A stretch of 64,000 bases of DNA, taken from NCBI GenBank assembly GCA_036785325.1, contig JAXIVH010000081.1, positions 551,780 through 615,779 on the forward strand, given 5' to 3'. Source of the DNA: Urophycis tenuis. Lineage: Eukaryota; Chordata; Actinopteri; Gadiformes; Phycidae. Below the pieces are notes generated by a model that made no database searches, was not told the origin of the DNA, and saw only the letters and a program-made list of their open reading frames with translations. Below are positions 32,640 through 43,771 of the stretch, in pieces (the first letter of the stretch is position 1; each line of letters starts with the position of its first letter). Both the position numbers and the translations under genes were made by a program.

Positions 32640-34139
32640 AACTCACTACACATTAAAAATGAATAAATAAATAAATATGAACAAACTAATAAACCAATTC
32701 AAATATTGTTTTGTTAAATTCTCTTGAGTCCATGACAAAACACAGCTTTTTGACTCTGTCGGATGTCAGATGACAGTAGCCTACTCTTATCACCATCACC
32801 ATCACTATCACAGCACTACCTATCACCATCACTATCACAGCACTACCTATTCCTCTCAGACGGAGGCGGTAACCAGGAGCTGCTCTACAGCTGGAGCACG
32901 TCCGGCCCCTGAGACCCTTTGATTTGATCTGGAGTTATGAATTGCCCTCGCAGTCCGGCGGCGAGGGCAATTCATAAATGCAATTTCATAAACGAAAAAC
33001 ATGCGGGATGGCGTTCTCCCCTATCCAGAAGCATCCCCACGCACAAAAAACCGCAACTGCAAAGGACAAAAGAATAGGTAGACGCGGAATGAAGCCTGTT
33101 CCAAAAGAAATGGGGAAACAAGTCTTTTTGGGTGGCCGTGAGAGGCGTATTGTAGGGAAGCTCTGGCAGCAGAGAAAAAAAGTAAATCAGGCGCCGCTCG
33201 CTACTGCTGGCACCGTGGCAGAACCCGACACAAACACGAACAAATGTGCGCGGATCGAGTCGACGCTCCTCGCCAGGGTTTCGGTTGCTCAGCGGGCTGT
33301 GGTGGAAATAGACCGCCGGGTTGAATCCCGGCGAGCGCCGCCATCTCCGCGGGAACACACCGCGCTGCGGGGAGTCTGGAGACGTCACGTGACCTCTACT
33401 GTCAAGTGAGACGCCCAGCGGTCGACGTGAGGCTGACCAGCGCGCGGCTGCTTCGGAACCGCAGGTGGAACTCAGTGTCACTCTGAAGCAGGTAAAGTCG
33501 AAGCTCACACTGGACATGAAACGCATGCCACGTTGCTACATTCACGAGGAGTCTTCAGAGTTGATTTCCATCCTGACCAAACTTGGGTGGGACTTGAAGC
33601 CGGGACCCTCAGAGCGGATCACCAGGGCTTCTCTCCGCTGCACCACCAAGGGGCTGACGACAGCGCAGTGGGAGGGTGGTACAGCATTGGCACAGTTAAT
33701 TAATTTTTGCGTTCAAATGGATTCAGGCAGATGGTCGTCGCCAAACGGATATCATTTGTTGAATGTCAAGGAAAAAAAACAACAACAACAACACATAAAA
33801 AACACCAATGTTGTTGATTTTGGAATTAATTGCAAGTTCCGGGCAAGTGCTCTGATGTGTTCTGAACATGAACCCTCGCTGTTCCACAGCTGAAGACAGC
33901 GATGGACGCCTTTTCACTGTTGAACTAAGGCGATGTTTGGTGAAGATTGGGAAGGAAAACATTATTATTAATCACATCAATTATTTCACTGTTTCCGTTA
34001 CATTTCAAGCGTGCACCTTGGCTGAGGCTGCCATGGTTACACTGAGACAGGGGTGAGCAAATGTCAAAACGCGTCACAACAAACAAATGACTCCAATAGA
34101 CGTGTCGTACACACACACACAAATAAAGACACAAAGTCA
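32640..34139. other. No gene recognised; GC-rich stretch 33,180-33,480
   Basis: The segment around 33,230-33,480 is GC-rich with many CpG and a GACGTCACGTGAC motif, but I cannot tie it to a transcript. Short ORFs have no recognisable domains. Confidence 0.5.
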
Positions 34140-34389
34140 TTTTGTTTGCAGTTCTGGAAACCAGGGTTCATATCCCTGGTTGAGCTGTTTGTTGGCTCCT
34201 TCTTCTCCTCCTTTATTCTCAAGGTGTTATGAAAAAAACATTAAATTAAATGTCATCTAATTTTTAACAAAACACGGTGTCTTCAGTGAGAGAGCTGTAC
34301 CCTACCTGTTCTGTGTTGGGCTCTAATCCCCCACCCACCTACCTACCTTCTCACCCGCTTCCCCACTCAGAATCAGTCGTTCGCATGGT

Positions 34390-34558
34390 AAAGGGCATTT
34401 AGCAGACAGCCCAAAGTACAATCAGTACATTTGTGGGGTTTGACATGTGGACAATTGGAGGAGGAGGAGGGGGATCACGGGCATCCAACCGCCGACCCTA
34501 CGGTTAGCGGACGACCCGCTCTGTCCACCCGCTCTACCCACTGAGCTACTACCACCCA
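34390..34558 (-). mobile_element. tRNA-derived SINE
   Basis: The minus-strand head GGGTGGTAGTAGCTCAGTGG with GTAGAGC (A box) and GGCGGTTGGATGCCC (weak B box) leads to a tail ending CTGTCTGCTAAATGCCC, the common fish SINE tail with part of the GATAAAAGCG motif deleted. Confidence 0.65.
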
Positions 34559-34565
34559 AAATTCT

Positions 34566-34638
34566 TGGAGGATGCGGGCATCGATCCCGCTACCTCTCGC
34601 ATGCTAAGCGAGCGCTCTACCATTTGAGCTAATCCCCC
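34566..34638 (-). tRNA. tRNA-Ala (anticodon AGC)
   Basis: The complete 73-nt body begins GGGGGATTAGCTCAAATGG, has anticodon stem-loop CTCGC-TTAGCAT-GCGAG and ends with GATCGATGCCCGCATCCTCC plus A. The acceptor stem GGGGGAT/ATCCTCC pairs fully, with one G-U. A TTTT stretch follows within ten bases as an RNA polymerase III terminator. This is the best-preserved RNA gene in the window. Confidence 0.95.
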
Positions 34639-35176
34639 ATGCATGGGAATGGATGGATGAACTCATTCACTTCATTCTCCACACACTATCCATTTATTCC
34701 CATTGTGATGAATGGATGCAAGAATTTCATCAATTCACCCAGACACTCACAGAAATTACCCTTAGCAGGACTTGAACCCATGTCTACAGAACAGATGTGT
34801 AGCAGCTCTCTCAACTAAACCACAGAGACTTGATTAGGATTGTGCAGGAGGTTCTACTGTACCTTACCATCCACATGAGTGTGTTGTAAAAAGTTGTAAC
34901 TCCACATTGTTCTTGGCATGAGTTGAACCCATGACTGGATGATCGGATCACCAACAGCTCCATCCATTGTGCCACTGAAAGGAGTCAAAGTGTATAATTC
35001 ACTTCACTTCACTTCACACACAAGAGGCTCAATCATAACCAATTCAAATAGGCCCACATAAAAGGCCCAAGATAACAGCAAAAATGTACGTTAACACAAA
35101 ACCATCTTATTGAAATGAAAATTAACTCTTCTCATTGACGAACTTCATACAACACTAACTGCAATATTCATGGAAA

Positions 35177-35998
35177 CTATTTACATGATCCACCCATCGT
35201 CCACAGTTTAGGATAATCCATGTTCTCATGTAGGAACAGGATTGCATCAACGTTGGATGGCTTCAAGGCTGTTCCTCCTCTGATCAAAGGTCCTGCTGGC
35301 CACACTGCTGCTGGCTGGAATGGCAAGGAAGCCACGGGCAAGAACAGCAAGCTTTGGGTAGTTGAGGTGCCGCTCTCTCCACCAGCCCAAAACATCTCTC
35401 TCGTCCTGCATTGCGTGATTTTGGCTGTAGTGCATCTCCACTTCATCCGCGGCATATTCCACTGTTAAATTAGCCAAATCCTCAAAAATCAACTGCAGCT
35501 GTCTTGGGCGCAGGTTCAGTGGCGGCCTCCTCCTTTATTGACATTTCCTGAGTGTTTGGTGCTCTGGTGTCGCTGTAAATGGACTGGCTTCATCGCACTA
35601 TTTTCCAGGACTTCACTGCAAAAGAGGCACTGAGGTGGGTCCGCAGCAGTAGAAACAAATCCATATAAGATATAGTTCTCACTGTACTGCCTTGGCTTAA
35701 GTTTGGCCTCTTTCTTGTGTTTCTCGGCGGGCTCCTCTGAACCCTGACCTGAATCCAGAGCAAGTGGACGTTTTCCATTTATCCATACCAATATTTGTCT
35801 GGCTGCAGGTATGCCGCTATTTTGACTGTGTGGTTTTGGTGCGGCTGTGCCACAAGTATAATTTTATTGACGGGCTAATGAAATGAATGAGGGATTTTTA
35901 TTTATCTTATTCATTTTATTTACTTATCATCTTGGAATTTCCACATACCCCCTGCAATGTGCTCACGTACCCCTAGGGGTACACTTACCCCTGGTTGG
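35177..35998 (-). pseudogene. Internally deleted hAT transposase (ZBED-like)
   Basis: The N-terminal part, 35,791-35,516, reads YSENYILYGFVS...CLFCSEVL...HLQRHQSTKH, a BED-type C2H2 finger. After a jump, 35,492-35,247 reads DVLGWWRERHLNYPKLAVLA then FLAIPASSSVASRTF, the hAT C-terminal dimerisation motif, and a frameshift leads to LKPSNVDAILFLHENM in another frame (35,280-35,210). The catalytic centre between them is gone. The right end carries CCCCTGGTTGGGAATCACTG, the usual hAT-type terminus; the matching left end is not visible. Confidence 0.8.
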
Positions 35999-35999
35999 G

Positions 36000-36698
36000 A
36001 ATCACTGCTCTAATGTATACGTACATACATACACTGGATGGATTTAGAGGTGCTCTGGTTGTACCTCTGCCCTGCCCTATCGCTTCGCTGTAGCTAACAA
36101 ACGTCTCTGCTACCTTCTGTTCCTCCTCTTCCTCTTCATCCACTGACTCATTGATTGCTCGGATCAACGTGTTCTTCTCGTTATCTGGTAGAACTTTGCC
36201 GTGGATACACACCTTTCTTAGCTGTTCAATATTCAGCTGACAGTTGCTCCATTAGCTGATCCTGTAGCTGCTCCAGCTTCATTGATTCTTCAGATGTTTT
36301 CCATGTGTCCCTGTTCAGGTGCCAATTGTGTTGCACACCTGAAGAAAGTAAACTCTCAACAGTGTGCTGGGAAAGATTTTCTTAATTGATTTAAAGCATT
36401 ACAGTTCACTTCATATGCTCTCTCTCTACTCTGGCTTGAGTTTTTCTTCTTTCCTTCGCCTGAAACAGCATTATTTCCTGGTCTTATAGCGCCATCGCCA
36501 CCTATAGGCGAAAACATACACTTGCATAGTAACTTAAGAAAATAATAATAATAATAATATAAATATAATCAACAAAAGGTACCCAAGAAAAGACAAAATG
36601 GCATTAACCATTGTTTTGAAACAGGCTTGACAGTTTTAACACAATTTACATCTTCTGGCAGATGTCAGCATTGCATTCAAATGGATGTTTCCAAACAA
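36000..36698. other. No gene recognised
   Basis: Short ORFs and an (AAT)n run near 36,540-36,558. A minus-strand Glu-rich ORF (36,212-35,985) contains INESVDEEEEEEQKV but cannot be assigned. Confidence 0.5.
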
Positions 36699-37469
36699 TT
36701 TCAGTTTTGAGCTTCCCTTTCCCAAACTGAATGACGTCAACATTGTCGGCTCCTCCACTTGTAGGAGACGCAGATGGAGAAACCGATGTCTCATGTTCCT
36801 CGTGATGCAGTGATTTCCAAGTGAAACCAAACTACTAAATTCTTCTTCTTCAAAACCAAAAAAATGTCAAAAAGAGACATTGTCAAATGAATAGGAATAG
36901 GGATGTTAACGATGCTTAAATAGTCCCAGCAGAGAGTTCACATTAGTTTGTAAGAATTTTATTGTTCATATAAAAAGAAACAGGCGAGACAAGTATACAT
37001 TCCTGGTTTGTATTGGCGGCTACAGCCAAAGCTAAAATCAAATCAATGGCATAAATCAAGATAATGAATGTCATTGTATTTAATTTCAGTACACCATTGG
37101 TTTGATGAGCAATCAATAATTATCATTTATTGTGTTGTATTAGTAAAGAAAACAGACAAACATTGCAAATCTGGTCAGACGATAGGTTTTGCAACCCATG
37201 ATTCTACACCCACCCACCCCTCTATATACTGCCCTGATACTCCACCCACACCTTCCCCATACTGCCCTGATACTCCACCCACACCTTCCCCATACTGCCC
37301 TGATGCAACACCCACCCCTCTATATACTGCCCTGATACTCCACCCACACCTTCCCCACACTGCCCTGATGCTACACCCACACCTTGCCCACCCTGCCCTG
37401 ATGCTACACCCACACCTTCCCCACCCTGCCCTGATGCTACACCCACACCTTCCCCACCCTGCCCTGATG
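36699..37469 (-). other. tmem88: tmem88 3' UTR and flank
   Basis: Lies directly after the tmem88 stop codon on the minus strand. A poly-A signal AATAAA sits at 37,131-37,126 and another candidate near 36,960. The first 270 bases are minisatellite. The whole block is duplicated at 1-893. Confidence 0.6.
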
Positions 37470-37490
37470 CTACACCCACACCTTCCCCTT
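37197..37490 (-). repeat. 33-bp minisatellite grown from the tmem88 stop region
   Basis: Minus-strand units read CATCAGGGCAGGGTGGGGAA then GGTGTGGGTGTAG, that is HQGRVGKVWV-stop. The true gene end GKGKVWV-stop at 37,490-37,470 is the first of the series, so the repeat contains the last five codons and the stop. At least four near-perfect 33-bp units follow, then degraded ones. Confidence 0.9.
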
Positions 37491-37781
37491 CCCGCCGGCG
37501 TCGGCGCCGCCCCGCAGGCCGCCTCCACCCAGGCAGCCGCAGCAGCAGCCTCCGCCTCCACCCAGGCCACGGTGGCGCGCGGCGGGCAGGTTCTTGTAGA
37601 CGGCGCGGCCGTACGGGATGAAGCAGAGGCCCAGCTGCAGGTGGCGGGCCAGCCGGCAGTAGGCGGCCAGCGCCAGCACCAGCAGGGGCGTGACCAGCAG
37701 GAAGCCCACCACCAGCAGCGCCACGCAGCCGCCGTCCGTCAGCAGGTCGGAGCAGTAGCGGGACGTCCCGTGAGGACGCAC
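37470..37781 (-). CDS. tmem88: tmem88 last coding exon
   Basis: Exon 2 of the main coding pair, entered through acceptor CCCTCCAG after a pyrimidine-rich intron end and joined in phase to exon 1 (CHST|VRPHG). It encodes residues 157-259: a membrane helix CVALLVVGFLLVTPLLVLAL (about 175-198), the cytosolic segment CFIPYGRAVYKNLPAARHRG, a Gly/Cys-rich stretch and the terminal GKGKVWV. Human TMEM88 ends GKVWV; that Val-Trp-Val tip binds the PDZ domain of Dishevelled and dampens canonical Wnt signalling. Confidence 0.92.
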   Translation of the reverse strand: MRPHGTSRYCSDLLTDGGCVALLVVGFLLVTPLLVLALAAYCRLARHLQLGLCFIPYGRAVYKNLPAARHRGLGGGGGCCCGCLGGGGLRGGADAGGKGKVWV

Positions 37782-37782
37782 C

Positions 37783-37950
37783 TGGAGGGGGGGAGGCAGG
37801 GAGGGGGAGAGGGAGAGGGGGAGAGGTGGAGAGGGGGAGAGGGGGATAGAGGGAGAGGGGGATAGAGGGAGAGGTGGAGAGGGGGAGAGGGGGAGAGGGG
37901 GATAGAGGGAGAGGGGGGGAGGGGGAGAGGGGGGAGGGGGAGAGGGCAGG
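37783..37950. repeat. Purine/pyrimidine low-complexity tract in tmem88 intron
   Basis: GAGAGGGG/GATAGAGGGAGAG units form a minus-strand polypyrimidine tract of about 170 bases that runs straight into the exon 2 acceptor. Confidence 0.9.
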
Positions 37951-38324
37951 AAAGAGATAGGAGACATTGAAACGTTTTTAGGACAAACATTTTGACCACT
38001 CACACAGGCTCAATTGACCAATAAGTTATTTAAATTTTGATGAAAGTAATTGAATTGCGTCATCATTGAAAGTTGTGTCTTAAGTTGTGTTCAATTAAAA
38101 AAAAAACTATTATATATATAGTATATTTACTATATATATATTTATTTGGATATATATTTGGATATTTGGGTTCTGGGTTCAGCTTGGGAGCCCGACTTCC
38201 GAGTTGTGTTCGTCTTATCAGAGCGTGCTGCAGTGAAGACTGTAACACATGATGTACCCTGAATGGAATGCTCCTCTGAGGTGTGTGTGGCCAGATAGTG
38301 CTTCGTGTTGTGGCCCACACGCTT

Positions 38325-38405
<81 letters not shown>

Positions 38406-38415
38406 CACACACACA
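38325..38415. repeat. (CA)n microsatellite
   Basis: About 85 bases of CA repeat with one CACGCA interruption, within the tmem88 intron. Confidence 0.95.
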
Positions 38416-39815
38416 GTTAGAGCCCACCCCCTTGTATTGTGATGTAAAATGAGCCAAGTGACCCTTCTGCACACTTGTATTTTGTGCATGATCTCCCTCT
38501 CTAGGATTTATGTATCTAAGGCTACCTAAATGATATCGCCTTAGCCTTATCCATGTACAAACCCGTGGGCAGTGGTGAACACCTGGATGTGCCTGTTATG
38601 GTTGGCCCTTGCTTGACCGAGTGACCGACACCAGTGACAGTTGCCCGAGATAGTGGACCCTTACCCCGTACTCCGTACCCTAAGTGGTTCGGTTCACGGT
38701 AAATCTAAAGTCTCTGCTGGCTCTCCTGAGGCCTCCGGAGCAAACGGCTGCAGCAGGAGAGGATGGGGGCAGTGGAGTTGTATCTATCTCTGGCCCTATC
38801 CTGTGCCTTTGTTTCCTGTGCCTTTTGTTTGACGTTTGTCAAACAGAAGGCACAGGCAGCCGCCTGACAGCGTCGGTGTTGCTTATCTAGCCGATTCTGT
38901 TCAGACAGCGCGGCTTCCCGTCAGGACGTAATCCACCTTATCTCTTCTGAGAGGTGAGGGCTGCAGCCACAGGGCTGGAGGATGAGGAGGGTGGACATTC
39001 CCCCAGCAGATTGGCGGAGAGAGAAAATCAACAATGTTTTGTGTTATTTGAAGGCAGTGCTGGTTCGCTGATCGTTTCGGTGTTGACCCATGTCAAACAA
39101 GACATACTTCAAACATGTGTAGCTAAAACGCCGTCTGTCTGGTGATATGTATTGCAATATATTGTTTGTGCTCTATTGAACATGTAACCTGAGCGTGTTA
39201 GTATAACGGCGAGGAACATAGAATGCTAATATCCCCCTTATTTGTTTTAACTTCTTCAGTCCTTTCCCACTCATTTCTTTGTACCCTCCTCCACTGTTCT
39301 CCCTCTCTCTGTTAATCCCCTCCCTTAATCCGGAGTCACATGAGATGTAGTCTGATTGGTGGGAGAACCAGAGCCAGAGTGTTCATTAAGACCCTCATCT
39401 GAGGAGATGTGTTTTAGCGTTCCCATTCGAAGTCCCTGAACCAGAATGGCCCCTTAGGGGAGCAGTGTCACCGCTGACTTGGCAACACTGAAGAGGGGGC
39501 CTCCCCCACCGGGTCAGATCCAGTTAAACTGCTGGGCGTCAGAGCTCAGAACGACCCAGAACCATGCCTCGTCATACTCAGAACCACCAAAGGACAATGG
39601 ACAAACAATTTTGAAGCGCCTAGCGCAAAACTGGTAGACCTGTGTAAGCTGTCACTTCATGGCAACATGCACTGGGTTCGATCCCCCATAGCGGCTACCT
39701 AAGATGCCTACCTCCCCTCCCTGCTCCTGAAAGCCTTTGCTAAGTGATGTCGTTAACAGTCTCAACAGCGATGAACACAACCCCATCACTAAACCCCTCG
39801 AAGGCTCCTCCTCAC

Positions 39816-40283
39816 CGTGGAGTGGCAGAGGAAGCCGAAGGCCACCATGGTGGTGGCGGGGGTCAGGATGGTGCCAAACACCAGGCCAGCCAGGCAGGCG
39901 TTGATGGCGGCGATCACCAGGTTCTGGGCGGTCACCAGCACGGAGCACGCCCAGCAGTCCAGGGCCCCTCGGAGCTCCAGCGGGTACTCGCTCCCCCCGC
40001 CGCCGCCGCCGCCGGTGACGCTCTCGGCGGCCGAGTAGGGCGGGGGCACCACCACGCCGCGCGGCGGGGTCTCGGAGCCTCCGCCCATGCCGCCGGCGGC
40101 GGTGGTGGAGGCCAGGGAGTTGGAGTGCTGGAGGTGGTGGTGTTGGTGGTGGTGGGCGAGCTGCTGTTGGTGTTGGTGGTGCTGTAGCTGCTGGAGGTGG
40201 TACTGGTGGTGCGGTGGCAGCTCCTCAGACAGGTCCAGGTTCTGGTGGTGAGCCCCCTTCTCCAGAGTACCAGACATACTCAT
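39816..40283 (-). CDS. tmem88: tmem88 first main coding exon
   Basis: ATG at 40,283 (MSMSGTLEKG) opens 156 codons ending at donor ACG|GTGAGG. The first 100 residues are low-complexity: a His/Gln-rich stretch (about 24-53), a Pro patch and poly-Gly. Then LDCWACSVLVTAQNLV and GTILTPATTMVAFGFLCHS match the first membrane helix and following loop of TMEM88 closely. With exon 2 the protein is 259 residues or longer, against about 159 in human; the surplus is N-terminal low complexity. The exon is preceded by acceptor CCCTCTAG at 40,290, so there is at least one upstream exon and the true start may lie further 5'. Gene order next to kdm6b is as in human. Confidence 0.92.
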
Positions 40284-40289
40284 TGGGAA

Positions 40290-43144
40290 CTAGAGGGAGG
40301 AGAGAGAAGGCACAGTCGAGTCACTCAATAGAAGTACCAATAGGTGCATCATTTCTCCAAGTGGGAGGAAGTGTTTAATCAGAGGAGGGGTTCTGAGGCC
40401 AGTGGCTGGAGACATCGTGCCAGGCTTCAAAGACCTCTGGTTCTGTTGGGTTGAACTTTGGGTCAGGTCTTATCTATGTGAACAGGAAGCTTGCCTCATA
40501 GGATGCCTGCCTATGATGATGAGAGGATGGTTATCTCAAAGCTGATTGGCTGAGTAGTGAAGGGGCCCCTGTGTTTATTGGAAGTGTGTGAGGCGGAGAG
40601 TTAAAGGGCATCTTGAAATGAAAGCATGTTTTTTCTTTCCATACAGCATGTAGCTGCTTTGTGTCATGCAGTGTAGGGTGGATCAAGGCCTGGTGCCATT
40701 ACATTTCCTTAAGGTTTGATGTTTCTGCCAAAGGGAAGTGGCAAGCAGAGCATATCTTACTCCCCTCATAATAAAATACTATTTAGTGAATGCCAATTTC
40801 TACCCGAGGCGTATGAAGTATTATGAGACCTCGTCTTTGGATGCTCTTTCTGTCACCATAATACTCTTGGGCAAAGGTATTTGGCTCGCTGACCAGAAGT
40901 CTGACGAGTCTTAAGCTTGAGAATGTGTGGCCACATTTATTTATTTTATTTTCTTAAAACCGCTGGCTTCAAAGGCACCAAGAAGCTGCGTAGAAATGTA
41001 GTATAAAGCAAAACATTTCTTTTGAAATGTAGAAGGTTGAAACGGAGAAATGACTGGAGTGCAGGGCTTGTGTAAATACAAGCGGGTGGGTACAGTCAAC
41101 AGAGGCACTGAGGGGAGATCTTCTAAAATGGAACACAGCTGTGTGAGTGGCAGAGTCCTCGCTTGGGAGGGAATATCTCAGACACACACACACAGGCTTC
41201 TCCATAACATCCTATATCCCGAGGCTTCCACCCAAATGGGACAGTGTGGAAACTCTTGTACCACGACTGGTACAGCCTGGCACGCCTTGCAGACCTTTTT
41301 AGTTCGCAGGCCATCTTCCGTCCCAGCGAGCCTGGTCCCGATTAGCCCGATGCTAGCCCTGACCAGACATTAGCCACATGTTAGCCCACTGCTAGCCAGG
41401 AAGCCATCTCTCCCCAGGTATGCTCAGTCCATTGACCTCAAAGTTACTTGTGCAAGTCCTATACTCTACGCAATGGATAAGTGAGGGGTGCACAGTATTC
41501 TGCTGATGCAACACAAACAACTTTTGGACTAATCTTGGATGGACAACCAAACGTTCCCCATCTCCAAACGGTTGCTATAACAATGCAACATTTCACCCCG
41601 GTAAACACAAGCAGTGAGCCGGAGGTCCGGAAGACATCGGTACCTTCAGAGAAAATAACCTTTTGTTTAGTTTCCAAATCTGTCCCTCCATTGTTTCCTC
41701 AAGTGTTGTGTTGTGTCCATGAAGGTCATGGGGAAGTAGCCAGATGTGAGACACACAGTGTGTGTGTGTGTCTCACATCTGGTTGCTACCCTACTCAGTT
41801 TGTCGTTTGAATAACGCTAACCTGAATCATTATACACAATTTAATTCATTCATTTTAATTGAATAAGTGGTGAATTGAATGAGCCACCCCCCTCTTCCTG
41901 ACCTATCAAGTTTGACGCTGCCATTAGCAGTGTCTATTGTGCCTTGATTCTATTGTGGTCAAACAAAGGCAGTGGCATACATACATACATGTCTGTCCTT
42001 TCTGTCTCACGTCGTTCATTGTGGTTATTTAGATCACCCATGCTTTGTTTACCTGATGAATCCTTACTTTGTTTGAGATCAACTTGAAATTAATCTGCTA
42101 CTTGGTTTAACATTTAATTCTACTAGAGTTTACAGTGCCAGTTTACGATGAATCCAGACTTAACATGATATGTCACCGGAGCACTCCTCTCTATAGAGCC
42201 ATTGTTTGTCATTCGCGTATTGTGTAGAAAGATTGACCAAAGTATCCTTCACTAAACAATAGCCAAACTAAAATGCAATTAAACCTGCGTTTATCCCACT
42301 AGCTTTACAACAATAACAAACAGGCTAAAAACTGCATGTCCAGTGGTGTAACGCACACAGACTGCATATAATCCAGACTAAACTGACTTAATGAGTCTGT
42401 GTAATACAGATTAAACTGACTTTCCATGGACACATGTGGAAGCCATCGGACGCTTTTCACACCCACTACAGCGGCCACCAAATGAACACAGCGGTAATGG
42501 ATTCAGATGTACGTGTGTATTGTATAGAGTCACACGTAGAGTCTTCTTCTCTGGGGGGGTAAAGCAGCAGCCCTTCCCCCCTTGTGCATGACCATGTTAG
42601 AGAGAGAGGAAGGATGTTCAATGGAACATGATTTTACCCATTAAGAACACTCGCTGATCTCGGGCTGACAAAAAAACAATCACAGAATGCCTCCCACTCG
42701 GACTTTCCCACTCAGAAAGTCCTGAGTGGGAAACGCCGCATTAGCGCAGCGGCTGTCCTGAGCCACTTGTTACTTCAACGGCGATCTGGTTTTACCGAGA
42801 CATGCTGCTGTGTCATACCTCTGCTGGATTACCGTTGGTGTGCGTTTCCTCAGACGTTGGATAAAGGCCACATGACTTCATTGACGTGCCAACAAATGTA
42901 GCAGGCCGTTACCGTGAGCAACACGAGGGATTTCTCAGGGTTCTCTATGCTTTCATTTTACGGTGAATCCTACATGTTTTTACAGTTAATCCTTTGCAGT
43001 GTCCAAGGTTAGTCTGAATGATAACACCCACTTGATTTACAGGGAGTCTAGAGGTGGGCTGAAACCTGAAGGAAATATACCACCAAGCGGCTGAACGGTT
43101 CTCTAGTGGGTTCCTGTGGCGCTGCCCCGCGGCGTGGTACTCAC
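40290..43144 (-). other. tmem88 5' intron or upstream region
   Basis: No coding exon recognised. A perfect 17-bp-arm hairpin (CCAGATGTGAGACACAC and its inverse) lies at 41,740-41,782. Confidence 0.5.
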
Positions 43145-43196
43145 GCTGTGGTGTTGGCCCAGGTGGAAGTCCAGCTGTGGTTCCTCCAGGGTGCAG
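43145..43196 (-). CDS. tmem88: Candidate upstream tmem88 exon
   Basis: A 52-bp block bounded by acceptor ACTAACCAG and donor GTGAGTACC. Spliced to 40,289 it keeps the frame open and reads TLEEPQLDFHLGQHHSFPMS ahead of the MSGTLEKG start. It may be coding or 5' UTR. It also could extend further upstream as a first exon. Support is splice signals and frame only. Confidence 0.4.
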
Positions 43197-43309
43197 CTGG
43201 TTAGTCTCCTCCTGTTTTGAACCGCAAAACAAAACAAAAAAAAACGCTCTTCCAGACCGGACCGGCGGGCCCTCGAAGCACAAAGCTGTACGCTCTGCTT
43301 CCACTCTCC

Positions 43310-43600
43310 GTCTCCCTCTCTCTCTGTGTGTCTCCCTCTCTCTGTGTGTCTCCCTCTCTCTCCCTCTCTCTCTGTGTGTCTCCCTCTCTCTCTGTCTCTG
43401 GGTCTCCCTCTCTCTGTGAGTGTCTCTCGACCTTTCTCTGTCTCCCTCTCTCTCTGTGTCTGTGTATCCCTCTCTCTCTCTCTGTGTCTCTCACCCTCTC
43501 TGTCTCCCTCTCTCTGTGTGTGTGTCTCTCTCTCTCTCTGTGTCTCTCACCCTCTCTCTGTCTCCCTCTCTCTGTGTGTGTGTTTGTCTCTCTCTCTTGC
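43310..43600. repeat. (CTCTCTGTGT)n low-complexity repeat
   Basis: About 290 bases of CTCTC/TGTGTGTC motifs, giving spurious long ORFs on both strands. Confidence 0.95.
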
Positions 43601-43771
43601 TCTATGTGGCGGTGCTGAGTGCTCTGCAGGTCAGAGTGGCGTTGGCGGTGATGTATACGTGTGTCTTTAAAGCGATGCACCACTAATCCCATTCCCTCCC
43701 TCTCTGCCTGTCTACTTTCTTATCTACCCCTGATGGTATGCTGGTATGTCAGCCCCCCTGCCCGCCTCCCT

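Larger units (their letters stand above)
34140..34985. repeat. Composite repeat with tRNA-like sequences, copy 2
   Basis: Aligns with 29,100-29,690 over most of its length but carries an extra block at 34,390-34,638 holding a SINE and a tRNA-Ala gene. Degraded tRNA-like sequences lie near 34,760-34,830 and 34,905-34,975 on the minus strand. Confidence 0.7.

Noticed and set aside
33440..33500. Possible exon ending CTGAAGCAG before GTAAAG
   Set aside because: A donor-like motif and an open frame only; no acceptor, no recognisable protein and no neighbouring exons.
34480..34558. tRNA gene beside tRNA-Ala
   Set aside because: A and B box likeness is present, but the arms do not fold properly and a SINE tail follows; called as a SINE.
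37068..37865. 265-residue plus-strand ORF
   Set aside because: It runs through the minisatellite and antisense to tmem88 exon 2. The sequence is a repeat translation without domain likeness.
39660..39700. B-box-like GGGTTCGATCCCCC
   Set aside because: No matching A box or arms at the right distance.
43201..43692. Arg/Glu-rich 163-residue ORF
   Set aside because: It is a translation of a CTCTC/TGTG low-complexity tract.
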